This document shows, piece by piece, positions 1 to 6,888 of a DNA stretch of 6,888 nucleotides (position 1 is the first letter of the stretch; every line of letters starts with the position of its first letter). Below the pieces are notes generated by a model. It was not told the DNA's origin. It was given only the letters and a program-made list of their open reading frames with translations, and searched no databases. Position numbers and translations under genes: made by a program. The stretch is from Gammaproteobacteria bacterium (GTDB lineage: Bacteria; Pseudomonadota; Gammaproteobacteria; DSM-26407), in assembly GCA_028694565.1 (NCBI GenBank), contig JAQVKR010000149.1, positions 1-6,888 on the forward strand. The letters run 5' to 3'.

Positions 1-134
1 CATCAAGGCCGGAAGGCGCTCCGCCCTTCATCAACAGGCCGGATATACGGCAGCATTCCTGTCCCTGTCAGGCACGACACAGAACCTTGCAATACGGGAG
101 GAGACCATATACGTCTTGGCGTTGAAAAACGGCG
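1..134. other. Region downstream of hisF, no gene recognised
   Basis: This is the stretch after the hisF stop codon, in the direction of his transcription. I see no open frame resembling hisI or hisE, which often follow hisF in gammaproteobacteria, and no convincing terminator. Only weak 4-bp stems are visible (for example GCCG/CGGC around 41-54, and CGTT/AACG around 123-134), and none is followed by a T-run. The his transcript may therefore run off the left edge of the window. Confidence 0.5.
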
Positions 135-908
<774 letters not shown>

Positions 909-912
909 GGCG

Positions 913-1668
913 TCAGGCCGCCGGGGGCGCGGCGGGGCCGAACTCGTCGGCCAGGCGCTGGGCCGCGCCGAGGTCGAGGGTGCCCTCGTAGAGGGCCCGG
1001 CCGGTGATGGCGCCGATGATGCCGGGTTCGCCGGCCTCGCACAGGGCGCGGATGTCGTCCAGGCTGCTGATGCCGCCGGAGGCGATGACGGGGATGTTGA
1101 CCGACTGCGCCAGCTTGACGGTCGCCTCCACGTTGACGCCGCTCAGCATGCCGTCGCGGCCGATGTCGGTGTAGACGATGGCCTCCACCCCGTCCTTCTC
1201 GAAGCGCTGGGCCAGGTCGATGACGTCATGGCGCGAGAGCTTCGACCAGCCGTCGATGGCCACCTTCCCCTCCTTGGCGTCGAGGCCGACGATGATATGG
1301 CCCGGGAACTCGAGGCAGATGTCGGAGATGAAGTGGGGGGCGTTGATGGCCTTGGTGCCGATGATGGCATAGCTCACGCCGGCGTCCAGGTAGGCCTGGA
1401 TGGTGTCCTCGTCGCGGATGCCGCCACCCACCTGGATGGGCAGATCGGGAAAGGCCTCGGCGATGCGGTGGATGATCTCGGCGTTGACCGGGCGCCCGGC
1501 GAAGGCGCCGTCGAGGTCGACGATGTGCAGGCGCCGGGCGCCGGCCTCCACCCAGCGGCCGGCGACGGCGACGGGATCCTCGGAGAATATGGTCTCGTCC
1601 TCCATGCGCCCCTGGCGCAGGCGCACGCATTTGCCTTCCTTCAGGTCGATGGCGGGAATTACCAGCAT
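913..1668 (-). CDS. hisA: ProFAR isomerase HisA
   Basis: HisA is 1-(5-phosphoribosyl)-5-[(5-phosphoribosylamino)methylideneamino]imidazole-4-carboxamide isomerase. It performs an Amadori rearrangement of ProFAR to PRFAR, the substrate of the HisF-HisH pair encoded on either side. The 251-residue protein is a (beta/alpha)8 barrel homologous to HisF. Visible hallmarks are D8 in [18 protein letters not shown] (48-55), IQVGGGIR (78-85), D130 in [24 protein letters not shown] (166-174) and VIASGGIS. D8 and D130 are the expected acid/base pair. The C-terminus ends in an Ala/Pro-rich tail (GPAAPPAA). The gene follows hisH after 81 bp, the largest gap in the operon, and ends 4 bp before hisF. Confidence 0.98.
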   Translation of the reverse strand: MLVIPAIDLKEGKCVRLRQGRMEDETIFSEDPVAVAGRWVEAGARRLHIVDLDGAFAGRPVNAEIIHRIAEAFPDLPIQVGGGIRDEDTIQAYLDAGVSYAIIGTKAINAPHFISDICLEFPGHIIVGLDAKEGKVAIDGWSKLSRHDVIDLAQRFEKDGVEAIVYTDIGRDGMLSGVNVEATVKLAQSVNIPVIASGGISSLDDIRALCEAGEPGIIGAITGRALYEGTLDLGAAQRLADEFGPAAPPAA

Positions 1669-1749
1669 GGAACGTCCATCCTCGATCGGGTCTCTGGTTG
1701 TCTGTCCGGCCTGTCGTCCGTCGCTCCGGCGGCCGGTTGCCGGCGCCGC

Positions 1750-2400
1750 TCAGTCCGTCCCGTCCCAGGCCAGGAAGTTCGCCAGCAGCTGCAGTCCCGC
1801 CTGCTGGCTCTTCTCCGGGTGGAACTGGACGGCGAAGAGGTTGTCACGTGCCACCGCCGCGGTGAAGCGCAGCCCGTAGTCGGTGCTGGCCGCGCTGAGC
1901 GCCGCGTCGGCGGGATCCACGTAGTAGCTGTGCACGAAGTAGAAGCGCGTGTCCTGGGCGATACCGCTCCACAGCGGGTGCGGCCGGGTCTGCCGCACCT
2001 GGTTCCAGCCCATGTGGGGGATCTTCAGCCGCTCCCCGCTGCGGGGGTCGGAGAGCCGCTCCCCGAAGTACCGGACCGCGCCGGGCAGGACGCCGAGGCA
2101 GGGCGTGCCGCCGTTCTCCTCGCTGTGCTCCAGCAGCACCTGCATGCCCATGCAGATGCCGAGGAAGGGCTTGAGTCTGGCCGCCTGCCTGATCACGTCC
2201 TCCAGGCCGCGGGCGCGGATCTCGTGCATGCAGTCGCGCGCGGCGCCCACCCCCGGGAAGACCACGCGATCGGCGGCGAGAATTCTGATTGCCGAATCCG
2301 TGACCACCACGCGGGTCCCCGCCGGGGCCATGTGCTCCAGGGCCTTCGATACCGAGCGCAGGTTGCCCATGCCGTAATCGATTACCGCGACGCTGCTCAT
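1750..2400 (-). CDS. hisH: Imidazole glycerol phosphate synthase, glutaminase subunit HisH
   Basis: HisH is the class I glutamine amidotransferase subunit of the synthase. It hydrolyses glutamine and channels ammonia into the HisF barrel. The 216-residue length is typical. The catalytic triad is clear: nucleophile C83 in LGICMGMQ, then H194 and E196 in VQFHPEKS. Other family marks are VIDYGMGNL near the N-terminus, FPGVGA (48-53), IPHMGWNQ (127-134) and FVHSYY (155-160). The start at 2400 gives the conserved [13 protein letters not shown] terminus. The same frame stays open upstream to 2916, but that part is low-complexity sequence opposite hisB and is not coding. The ribosome binding site is weak; the gene sits 37 bp after hisB and is probably read from the same transcript. 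Confidence 0.97.
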   Translation of the reverse strand: MSSVAVIDYGMGNLRSVSKALEHMAPAGTRVVVTDSAIRILAADRVVFPGVGAARDCMHEIRARGLEDVIRQAARLKPFLGICMGMQVLLEHSEENGGTPCLGVLPGAVRYFGERLSDPRSGERLKIPHMGWNQVRQTRPHPLWSGIAQDTRFYFVHSYYVDPADAALSAASTDYGLRFTAAVARDNLFAVQFHPEKSQQAGLQLLANFLAWDGTD

Positions 2401-2437
2401 GCCGTACTGTACCGTGGCTGTGATCGGAGGAAAGGGG

Positions 2438-3064
2438 TCAGAGAACGCCCTTGGTGGAGGGGATGCCCTGGGCCCGGGGGTCGGGCTCCGCGGCCATGCG
2501 CAGCGCCCGGCCGAGGGCCTTGAACAGGGTTTCCGCCACATGGTGGGCGTTGCGGCCGCGCAGGGCATCCAGGTGCAGGGTGATGCGGGCGTGGTTGACC
2601 AGCCCCTGGAAGAACTCCCGGAACAGATCCACGTCGAAATCGCCGATGCGCGCGCGCGGGTACTCCACGTGGTACTCCAGGCCGGGACGGCCGGAGAAGT
2701 CCACCACCACCCGTGAGAGCGCCTCGTCCAGCGGCACATAGGCGTGTCCGTAACGGCGGATGCCGCGCTTCTCGCCCAGGGCCTGGGCCAGTGCCTGGCC
2801 GAGGGTGATGCCGATATCCTCCACCGTGTGGTGGGCATCGATGTGCAGGTCGCCGCGGGCCTCGATTTCGATATCGATGAGCCCGTGCCGCGCCACCTGC
2901 TCGAGCATGTGGTCAAGGAACGGGATGCCGGTGTCGATGCGGGCGGTGCCCGCGCCGTCCAGGTCGATGCTGACGGTGACCTGGGTTTCCAGGGTCTCGC
3001 GGTTGATGCGGGCGTTGCGCTGGGTCATGGTGCCGGGTACGCATTCGGATTGCACAAGCCTCAT
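2438..3064 (-). CDS. hisB: Imidazoleglycerol-phosphate dehydratase HisB (monofunctional)
   Basis: HisB removes water from imidazoleglycerol phosphate to give imidazole acetol phosphate. It is a manganese enzyme that assembles into a large oligomer. Both metal-binding repeats are present: HHTVED (78-83) and HHVAET (174-179), numbered from the start given here. Other conserved blocks are [45 protein letters not shown] and the C-terminal PSTKGVL. There is no fused histidinol-phosphatase domain, so this is the monofunctional form found in Pseudomonas-like bacteria. The ATG at 3064 has a good ribosome site (GAGGG, 6-nt spacing) and gives 208 residues. An internal ATG at 3028 gives 196 residues and matches the usual family N-terminus ([16 protein letters not shown]) but has no ribosome site. 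It is the first his gene here, divergent from fnr. Confidence 0.96.
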   Translation of the reverse strand: MRLVQSECVPGTMTQRNARINRETLETQVTVSIDLDGAGTARIDTGIPFLDHMLEQVARHGLIDIEIEARGDLHIDAHHTVEDIGITLGQALAQALGEKRGIRRYGHAYVPLDEALSRVVVDFSGRPGLEYHVEYPRARIGDFDVDLFREFFQGLVNHARITLHLDALRGRNAHHVAETLFKALGRALRMAAEPDPRAQGIPSTKGVL

Positions 3065-3070
3065 AGGATA

Positions 3071-3075
3071 CCCTC
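3071..3075 (-). promoter_or_regulatory. Ribosome binding site of hisB
   Basis: On the minus strand GAGGG lies 6 nt before the ATG at 3064. No comparable purine-rich site precedes the alternative ATG at 3028. This favours the longer HisB form, although the family alignment favours the shorter one. Confidence 0.55.
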
Positions 3076-3146
3076 AAGGCCGGCAGTCGTGAACCGCATT
3101 CGGACCACCGATGGCGGGGCCCGGCGCGGCTGGGCGAAGACTATGA

Positions 3147-3160
3147 TTGATCCACATCAA
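3147..3160. promoter_or_regulatory. FNR box in the hisB-fnr intergenic region
   Basis: The site TTGATCCACATCAA is an exact match to the FNR/ANR consensus TTGAT-N4-ATCAA, and symmetry extends one base further on each side. It sits 66 bp before the fnr start at 3227 and about 82 bp before the divergent hisB start. It coincides with the best -35-like hexamer for fnr, which suggests negative autoregulation as in E. coli fnr. An effect on hisB is possible but no clear hisB promoter can be placed around it. Confidence 0.85.
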
Positions 3161-3176
3161 TAATCGGCACCATAAT
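3147..3176 (+). promoter_or_regulatory. Predicted fnr promoter overlapping the FNR box
   Basis: A sigma70-like pair can be drawn: -35 TTGATC (3147-3152) and -10 CATAAT (3171-3176) with an 18-bp spacer, giving a start near 3183. In this reading FNR bound at its box would block the -35 element. An alternative -10, TAATAC at 3181-3186, would place the box centre (3153.5) near -40 from its start, closer to an activating position. Both starts lie upstream of the ATG at 3227. The sequence cannot decide between repression and activation. Confidence 0.45.
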
Positions 3177-3217
3177 AAGCTAATACGGTGATGGTATTAA
3201 GCACGGCTCAGGACCTC

Positions 3218-3221
3218 GAGG
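3218..3221 (+). promoter_or_regulatory. Ribosome binding site choosing the fnr start
   Basis: GAGG lies 5 nt before the ATG at 3227. The earlier in-frame GTG (3188) and ATG (3191) lack a comparable site and overlap the predicted promoter region, so 3227 is preferred. Confidence 0.6.
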
Positions 3222-3226
3222 TATCG

Positions 3227-4033
3227 ATGGCCGGCAATGTGAAACTCAGTGTGGCGGGTCCCGGTGGCGGCGGGGTGGCTGACAAGCGTATCGCCTGTCG
3301 GGACTGCACCCTGTTTCAGCTCTGCCTTCCGCTGGGTATCGGCGAGGACGAGCTGGCCCTGCTGGACGAGGTGATCACCGCCCGGCGTTCCCTCAAGCGG
3401 GGTGAAACGCTGTTCCGCGGCGGAGCGCCGTTCCATGCCATCTACGCGGTACGATCGGGATCGCTGAAGACCTATACCATCATGCAGGACGGCCGCGAGC
3501 AGGTGACCGGCTTCTACCTGCCGGGCGAGCTGGTGGCGCTGGACGCCATCAGCCTCGGCCGCCACCCGAGCTCGGCCAAGGCCCTGGAGAGCTCGAGCAT
3601 CTGCGAATTCTCCTTTCAGGATTTCGAGCGCATGGGGGTCCGGGTGCCGGGCCTGCAGCGGCAGATGCTGCGGGTCATGAGCCGGGAGCTGCTCAACGAC
3701 GAGCTGCTGCTGCTGCTGCTCGGCAAGAAAAGCGCCGAGGAGCGCCTGGCGGCATTCCTGCTTTCGTTGGCGATCCGCTTCCGCCAGCGCGGCTTTTCCG
3801 CCACCGACTACAACCTGAGCATGTCCCGCAGCGACATCGGGAACTATCTCGGGCTGGCGGTGGAGACGGTCAGCCGCCTGTTCACCCGCTTCCAGCAGGA
3901 TGGCCTGCTGCGCGTGGAGCGGCGCCGAATCCGCATCCACGATATCGACCGCCTGTCCCTGCTGGCCGGGGACACGGCCCTTTCCGGCAGTCAGCGCATC
4001 GATAGTGCGGAGGTGCCGCAGGGCGAGCGCTGA
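3227..4033 (+). CDS. fnr: FNR/ANR-type oxygen-responsive transcription regulator with intact [4Fe-4S] cysteines
   Basis: This is a 268-residue Crp/Fnr-family regulator. In known FNR proteins a [4Fe-4S] cluster assembles without oxygen and allows dimerisation and DNA binding. All four ligand cysteines are present: C24, C27 and C33 in ACRDCTLFQLC, and C126 in SSICEF, matching C20, C23, C29 and C122 of E. coli FNR. D158 in the dimer helix matches D154, which keeps the oxygen-exposed protein monomeric. The sensor fold runs about 40-140, the dimer helix about 141-170, and the winged helix-turn-helix about 196-240. The reading residues E213, S216 and R217 in VETVSR predict TTGAT half-site recognition. 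One oddity is R90, where E. coli has D86 in the RNA polymerase contact loop. A Gly-rich stretch precedes the cysteines, and six leucines (160-165) encoded by a CTG run sit in the dimer helix. ANR would be an equally good name. Confidence 0.93.
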   Translation: MAGNVKLSVAGPGGGGVADKRIACRDCTLFQLCLPLGIGEDELALLDEVITARRSLKRGETLFRGGAPFHAIYAVRSGSLKTYTIMQDGREQVTGFYLPGELVALDAISLGRHPSSAKALESSSICEFSFQDFERMGVRVPGLQRQMLRVMSRELLNDELLLLLLGKKSAEERLAAFLLSLAIRFRQRGFSATDYNLSMSRSDIGNYLGLAVETVSRLFTRFQQDGLLRVERRRIRIHDIDRLSLLAGDTALSGSQRIDSAEVPQGER

Positions 4034-4067
4034 GTGCCTGGTTTCAACCCGCAACCCGGATCCCGTC

Positions 4068-4823
4068 ATGCCAGAACAGTGTTCACCAACCCCTGCAGGG
4101 AAGCACGGGACCAAGACTGAGGTCGCCTGCGAAGAGTGCGGGCTGTTCGGTTTCCTGCGTCTGCTCACCGTCATCGATCCCCAGGGCGAGCGCTCGGAGC
4201 CCCTGGCGGGGGTTCTCTCCCGGCGGACGCGCATCCCCAAGGGCGAGACCCTCTATCGCCACGGCCAGCAGCTGCAGGCCGTCTACGCGGTCAAGTCCGG
4301 CGCCTTCAAGAGCTACACGCTGCTGGACACCGGCGAGGAGCAGGTCACGTCGTTCCACTTTCCCGGCGAGCTGATCGGCCTCGATGCCCTGAAGGGCAAC
4401 CGCCATCAGTACACCGTCAAGGCGCTGGAGGACAGCAGCGTCTGCCAGTTGCAGTTTCGTGAGCTCGAGCGCTCCGGCGTGCGCCTGGCGGAGTTCCGCG
4501 AGCAGATGATCAAGGCCATGAGCGAGAAGATCGGAGAGCAGTCCCGGCTGCTGCTGGTCTCCTCCCGCCCCTCGGCCGAGGAGCGCCTGGCCGCCTTCGT
4601 GCTCAACGTCTCCCGCCGCCTCGAAGTGCGCGGCTTCCCCTCCGAGGCATTCCGGCTCGCCATGTCGCGCCAGGACATCGCCAGCTACCTCGGCCTGGCG
4701 GTGGAAACGGTGAGTCGGATGTTCAAGCGCTTCCAGGCCGATGGCCTGCTCTCGGTCAGCGGCAAGCAGTTGCGGATTCTCAACCGGTCCGCCCTCCAGT
4801 TGCTGGCGAAGGTTCGCGACTGA
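4068..4823 (+). CDS. Second Crp/Fnr-family regulator, FNR paralogue with an incomplete cluster motif
   Basis: This 251-residue paralogue of the preceding FNR has the same layout: N-terminal cysteines, sensor domain (about 45-145), dimer helix (about 145-172) and winged helix-turn-helix (about 196-240). The helix reads SRQDIASYLGLAVETVSR and keeps E213, S216 and R217, so it should recognise FNR-type sites. Its cysteines are C5, C21, C24 and C126. C21, C24 and C126 align with C20, C23 and C122 of E. coli FNR, but the third ligand (C29) is L30, after which about three residues are inserted. The dimer-control aspartate (D154) is Q158. The CRP cyclic-AMP motif (Arg-Ser-Ala) is absent. It may therefore be oxygen-independent or carry an altered cluster using C5; this is inference. 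The start at 4068 has a weak ribosome site but fits the family length. It follows fnr by 34 bp with no promoter visible between, so co-transcription is likely. Confidence 0.88.
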   Translation: MPEQCSPTPAGKHGTKTEVACEECGLFGFLRLLTVIDPQGERSEPLAGVLSRRTRIPKGETLYRHGQQLQAVYAVKSGAFKSYTLLDTGEEQVTSFHFPGELIGLDALKGNRHQYTVKALEDSSVCQLQFRELERSGVRLAEFREQMIKAMSEKIGEQSRLLLVSSRPSAEERLAAFVLNVSRRLEVRGFPSEAFRLAMSRQDIASYLGLAVETVSRMFKRFQADGLLSVSGKQLRILNRSALQLLAKVRD

Positions 4824-4865
4824 ATCGGAAAGAAGTAGAAAAAACAACAAGATGTACCTGTTCAG

Positions 4866-4900
4866 CGGAGGCGCCCTTGGGGCGCCTCCGGTCCTTTCTT
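4866..4900 (+). terminator. Rho-independent terminator after the FNR-family gene pair
   Basis: A perfect GC-rich stem CGGAGGCGCCC / GGGCGCCTCCG (4866-4876 with 4880-4890) closes a TTG loop and is followed by a pyrimidine-rich, T-containing tail (GTCCTTTCTT). It lies about 40 bp after the second regulator and separates it from the cco promoter. The tail is a mixed T/C run rather than a pure U-tract. Confidence 0.82.
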
Positions 4901-4936
4901 CCCGCCCCCGGACATAACTTGCGAGCGATCAGTCGA

Positions 4937-4958
4937 AACATTGACAAAGATCAATGTT
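4937..4958. promoter_or_regulatory. FNR box upstream of ccoN within a 22-bp palindrome
   Basis: The core TTGACAAAGATCAA (4941-4954) matches TTGAT-N4-ATCAA with one change (TTGAC), a variant common in ANR/FNR sites. It lies inside a longer perfect palindrome, AACATTGA-N6-TCAATGTT. Its centre (4947.5) is about 41.5 bp before the start predicted from the downstream -10 element, the classic class II activation position. Binding by the FNR encoded next door, and possibly by its paralogue, is inferred. Confidence 0.85.
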
Positions 4959-4975
4959 CACGTATCGTTGTCCGC

Positions 4976-4981
4976 TAATAT
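4976..4981 (+). promoter_or_regulatory. -10 element of the predicted ccoN promoter
   Basis: TAATAT matches four of six positions of TATAAT and predicts a transcription start near 4988-4989. No good -35 hexamer is needed or seen besides the FNR box, as expected for a class II activator-dependent promoter. Confidence 0.6.
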
Positions 4982-4988
4982 GGCATCC

Positions 4989-5225
4989 AGTGCCAACTTC
5001 CGTGCACGAAATGGACGGTTGCCGACCGTTCCCGACGGGCCGAGTGGAAACAATTCGCGCCTGTGCTAAATCATTAAAGAATGTGGGTGAAGGGGCGGGG
5101 GTGTGTGCGCCCTGGAATTTGGATACCCACGCGGCCGGAGTCGGGGAGGGCTGGTCAGGCCGCAGCAGGAGCCCGTAGGAAATCTGCGCAATTTGCACAC
5201 ACTCTAAGAAACGAGGAGAACAACC
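4989..5225 (+). other. Long 5' leader of the ccoNO transcript
   Basis: About 237 nt separate the predicted start from the ccoN start codon. I see no convincing gene: the frame from an ATG at 4954 to 5178 has no ribosome site, begins inside the FNR box and gives a low-complexity product. The leader contains two complementary tracts, GTGTGTGC (5101-5108) and GCACACAC (5195-5202), the second lying about 10 nt before the ccoN ribosome site. No known riboswitch was recognised. A second, closer promoter cannot be excluded. Confidence 0.45.
5213..5218 (+). promoter_or_regulatory. Strong ribosome binding site of ccoN
   Basis: GAGGAG lies 7 nt before the GTG at 5226. Two GTG codons follow in tandem (5226 and 5229); the spacing favours the first. 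Confidence 0.8.
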
Positions 5226-6662
5226 GTGGTGGAAGCGACAGTGGAGCAAAAGTACAACTTTGACGTTGTACGATGGTTCACCGTCATGGCGGTGGTGTAT
5301 CTGGTGGTGGGCGCCCTGGTGGGCGTGTATATCGCCTCGGAACTGGCCTGGCCGGTGCTCAACCTGGACAACCCCTGGTTGAGCTTCGGGCGCCTGCGTC
5401 CGCTGCACACCAACGCCGTGATTTTTGCCTTTGGCGGCTGTGTCCTGATGGCCACCGGTTTCTACAGCGTGCAGCGCACCTGCGGCGTACGCCTGTGGAG
5501 CGACAAGATGGCCTGGTTCACCTTCTGGGGCTGGAACACCATCATCGTGCTGGCGGTGATCACCCTGCCGCTGGGCCTGACCCAGGGCAAGGAGTACGCC
5601 GAGCTCGAATGGCCCATCGACATCCTCATCGCGGTGGTGTGGCTGTCCTTCCTGGCCAACTTCGTCATGACCCTGGCGGTGCGCAAGACCTCGCACATCT
5701 ACGTGTCCAACTGGTTCTACCTGGGCATGCTGGTGATGATCACCTACCTGCACGTGGTCAACAGCCTCGCCATCCCGGTGGGCCTGTTCACCTCCTACTC
5801 CCTCTTCTCCGGGGTGCAGGACGGGATGATCCAGTGGTGGTGGGGCCACAACGCGGTGGGCTTCTACCTGACCGCGGGCTTCCTGGGCATCATGTACTAC
5901 TTCGTGCCCAAGCAGGCCAACCGTCCGGTGTTCTCCTACCGCCTGTCGGTGGTCCACTTCTGGGCCCTGATGTTCGGCTACGTCTGGCTCGGGCCGCACC
6001 ACCTGCAGTACACCGCCCTGCCCGACTGGACCGGTTCCCTCGGCGCCGCCGTGTCGCTGGCCATGATCATCCCCTCCTGGGGTGGCGCGGTGAACGGCAT
6101 GATGACCCTCTCGGGTGCCTGGGACAAACTGCGCACCGACTACATCCTGCGCTTCCTCATCATCTCGCTCGCCTTCTACGCCATGTCCACCTTCGAAGGC
6201 CCGGTCATGTCGCTGAAGACCGTGAACGCCCTGTCCCACTACACCGACTGGACGGTGGGCCACGTGCACTCCGGCGCGCTGGGCTGGGTGGCCATGGTCG
6301 GCATGGGCGCGCTCTACCACCTGATGACCCGCATCTGGCACACGGAGATCTTCTCCGCCAAGCTGGTCAACCTGCACTTCTGGACCGCCACCATCGGCGC
6401 CGTGGTCTACATCGTCGCCATGTGGGTGTCCGGCATCATGCAGGGCCTGATGTGGCGTGCCTATGACGAGTACGGCACCCTGGCCTACACCTTCGCCGAA
6501 TCCGTGGAGGCCATGCACCCGTACTACGCCATGCGTGCGATCGGTGGAATGATCTTCCTCCTGGGCGCCGTGATCATGCTGTTGAACACGGTTCTGACCA
6601 TCCGCAAGTCGGTGGCCGAGGGCAGCCTGCGCGCCGCCCGTGCCGCGACCGCGACCGCTTAA
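5226..6662 (+). CDS. ccoN: cbb3-type cytochrome c oxidase subunit I CcoN
   Basis: CcoN is the catalytic membrane subunit of the high-affinity cbb3 oxidase. It reduces oxygen to water in the cytoplasmic membrane and supports respiration at low oxygen. The 478-residue protein is full length and consists largely of hydrophobic helices, about twelve. Metal ligands can be assigned by comparison with the Pseudomonas stutzeri enzyme: H61 and H348 for low-spin heme b, H346 (in VGHVHSG) for heme b3, and H208 ([11 protein letters not shown]) with H258 and H259 (GPHH) for CuB. Y252 in GYVWLGPHH is the tyrosine that cross-links to the CuB histidine in this family. E324 in STFEGP is the conserved active-site glutamate. 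Translation starts at GTG 5226 behind GAGGAG. It is the first gene of a cco operon, with ccoO 14 bp downstream, and the upstream FNR box predicts induction at low oxygen. Confidence 0.98.
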   Translation: MVEATVEQKYNFDVVRWFTVMAVVYLVVGALVGVYIASELAWPVLNLDNPWLSFGRLRPLHTNAVIFAFGGCVLMATGFYSVQRTCGVRLWSDKMAWFTFWGWNTIIVLAVITLPLGLTQGKEYAELEWPIDILIAVVWLSFLANFVMTLAVRKTSHIYVSNWFYLGMLVMITYLHVVNSLAIPVGLFTSYSLFSGVQDGMIQWWWGHNAVGFYLTAGFLGIMYYFVPKQANRPVFSYRLSVVHFWALMFGYVWLGPHHLQYTALPDWTGSLGAAVSLAMIIPSWGGAVNGMMTLSGAWDKLRTDYILRFLIISLAFYAMSTFEGPVMSLKTVNALSHYTDWTVGHVHSGALGWVAMVGMGALYHLMTRIWHTEIFSAKLVNLHFWTATIGAVVYIVAMWVSGIMQGLMWRAYDEYGTLAYTFAESVEAMHPYYAMRAIGGMIFLLGAVIMLLNTVLTIRKSVAEGSLRAARAATATA

Positions 6663-6676
6663 GGGGGATTTCAGAG

Positions 6677-6888
6677 ATGGCTGATCAGATCTACTCCACC
6701 CGCTTCCAGGACAAGATGGAGCGGAATATCTGGGGTCTGCTGATTGTGCTCGCCATTGTCCTTTCAGTGGGCGGCATCGTCGAAATCGTGCCGCTGTTCT
6801 TCCTGAAGAACACCATGGAGCACAACAAGTTCCCCGAAATCGTCTGGCAGCGTCAGGCCGGCCAGACCCTCAACGACTGGAAGGCGGG
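6677..6888 (+). CDS. ccoO: cbb3-type cytochrome c oxidase subunit II CcoO (5' part, cut by window end)
   Basis: CcoO is the membrane-anchored mono-heme cytochrome c subunit that passes electrons to CcoN. Only the first 70 codons are in the window. The N-terminus (MADQIYSTRFQDKMERN) is short and cytoplasmic, followed by one membrane helix (about 18-43) ending in the family signature GGIVEIVPLFF. The periplasmic part that follows (KNTMEHNKFPEIVWQ and on) starts before the heme-binding CxxCH motif, which must lie beyond the right edge. The ATG at 6677 has a GGGGGA-type ribosome site 9 nt upstream (6663-6668 region) and follows ccoN by 14 bp, so the two are co-transcribed. The assignment rests on the VEIVPLFF signature and on position after ccoN. 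Confidence 0.93.
   Translation, partial: MADQIYSTRFQDKMERNIWGLLIVLAIVLSVGGIVEIVPLFFLKNTMEHNKFPEIVWQRQAGQTLNDWKA

Noticed and set aside
1732..1744. Small hairpin GCCGG-TTG-CCGGC between hisH and hisA
   Set aside because: It is only 5 bp long, has no T-run on the minus strand, and such stems are common by chance in GC-rich DNA; it is not a terminator I can support.
2401..2916. Upstream extension of the hisH frame
   Set aside because: The conserved HisH N-terminus begins at 2400; the extension overlaps hisB in another frame and looks like Trp/Ser/Arg-rich noise.
3065..3146. Histidine attenuator or leader peptide before hisB
   Set aside because: There is no run of histidine codons, no short frame with a ribosome site and no terminator/antiterminator pair in this stretch.
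3188..3226. Longer fnr N-terminus starting at GTG 3188 or ATG 3191
   Set aside because: There is no good ribosome site, it overlaps the predicted promoter and start region, and the ATG at 3227 has GAGG at 5 nt and places the cysteines near the family position.
4005..4067. Upstream GTG start for the second regulator, overlapping the end of fnr
   Set aside because: The added residues are out-of-frame fnr sequence with no family similarity; the ATG at 4068 gives the usual FNR length.
3197..4240. Minus-strand open frame opposite fnr
   Set aside because: It is a shadow of a clear FNR gene with no recognisable motifs; the same applies to the frame opposite the second regulator (4083-4850).
4954..5178. 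74-codon frame in the ccoN leader
   Set aside because: Its ATG lies inside the FNR palindrome and upstream of the predicted transcription start, there is no ribosome site, and the product resembles nothing known.
4929..6518. Minus-strand open frame (529 codons) opposite ccoN and its leader
   Set aside because: The product is rich in His, Gly, Gln and Asp and is the antisense shadow of the membrane protein CcoN; it also runs through the ccoN promoter.

Overview
The window looks like a GC-rich gammaproteobacterial chromosome. The proteins resemble those of Pseudomonas and Chromatiales-type bacteria, but the species cannot be fixed from the sequence. It holds eight protein-coding genes in two divergent blocks. 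No tRNA, rRNA, CRISPR array or mobile element was found.

The left half, on the minus strand, is a histidine biosynthesis operon read hisB > hisH > hisA > hisF (positions 3064 down to 135). HisB dehydrates imidazoleglycerol phosphate. HisA isomerises ProFAR to PRFAR. HisH and HisF together form the glutamine-dependent synthase that makes imidazoleglycerol phosphate and AICAR. All key catalytic residues are present. The 134 bases after hisF hold no recognisable gene or clear terminator, so the operon may continue off the left edge.

The right half, on the plus strand, is about oxygen. Two Crp/Fnr-family regulators lie in tandem, 34 bp apart. The first (fnr, 3227-4033) has all four cluster cysteines of E. 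coli FNR, and a perfect FNR box (TTGAT-N4-ATCAA) sits in its promoter. The second (4068-4823) keeps the FNR DNA-reading residues but has lost the third cluster cysteine and the dimer-control aspartate, so it is probably not a standard oxygen sensor. An 11-bp GC hairpin terminator ends this pair.

Next comes a roughly 400-bp regulatory region with a second FNR box, inside a 22-bp palindrome, placed at about -41.5 from a predicted start site. That is the spacing of a class II FNR-activated promoter. It drives ccoN (cbb3 cytochrome oxidase subunit I, complete) and ccoO (5' part only, cut by the window end), after a long leader of about 237 nt. The simplest reading is a local circuit in which FNR limits its own transcription and switches on the high-affinity oxidase at low oxygen, with the second regulator reading the same sites under a different or constitutive signal.
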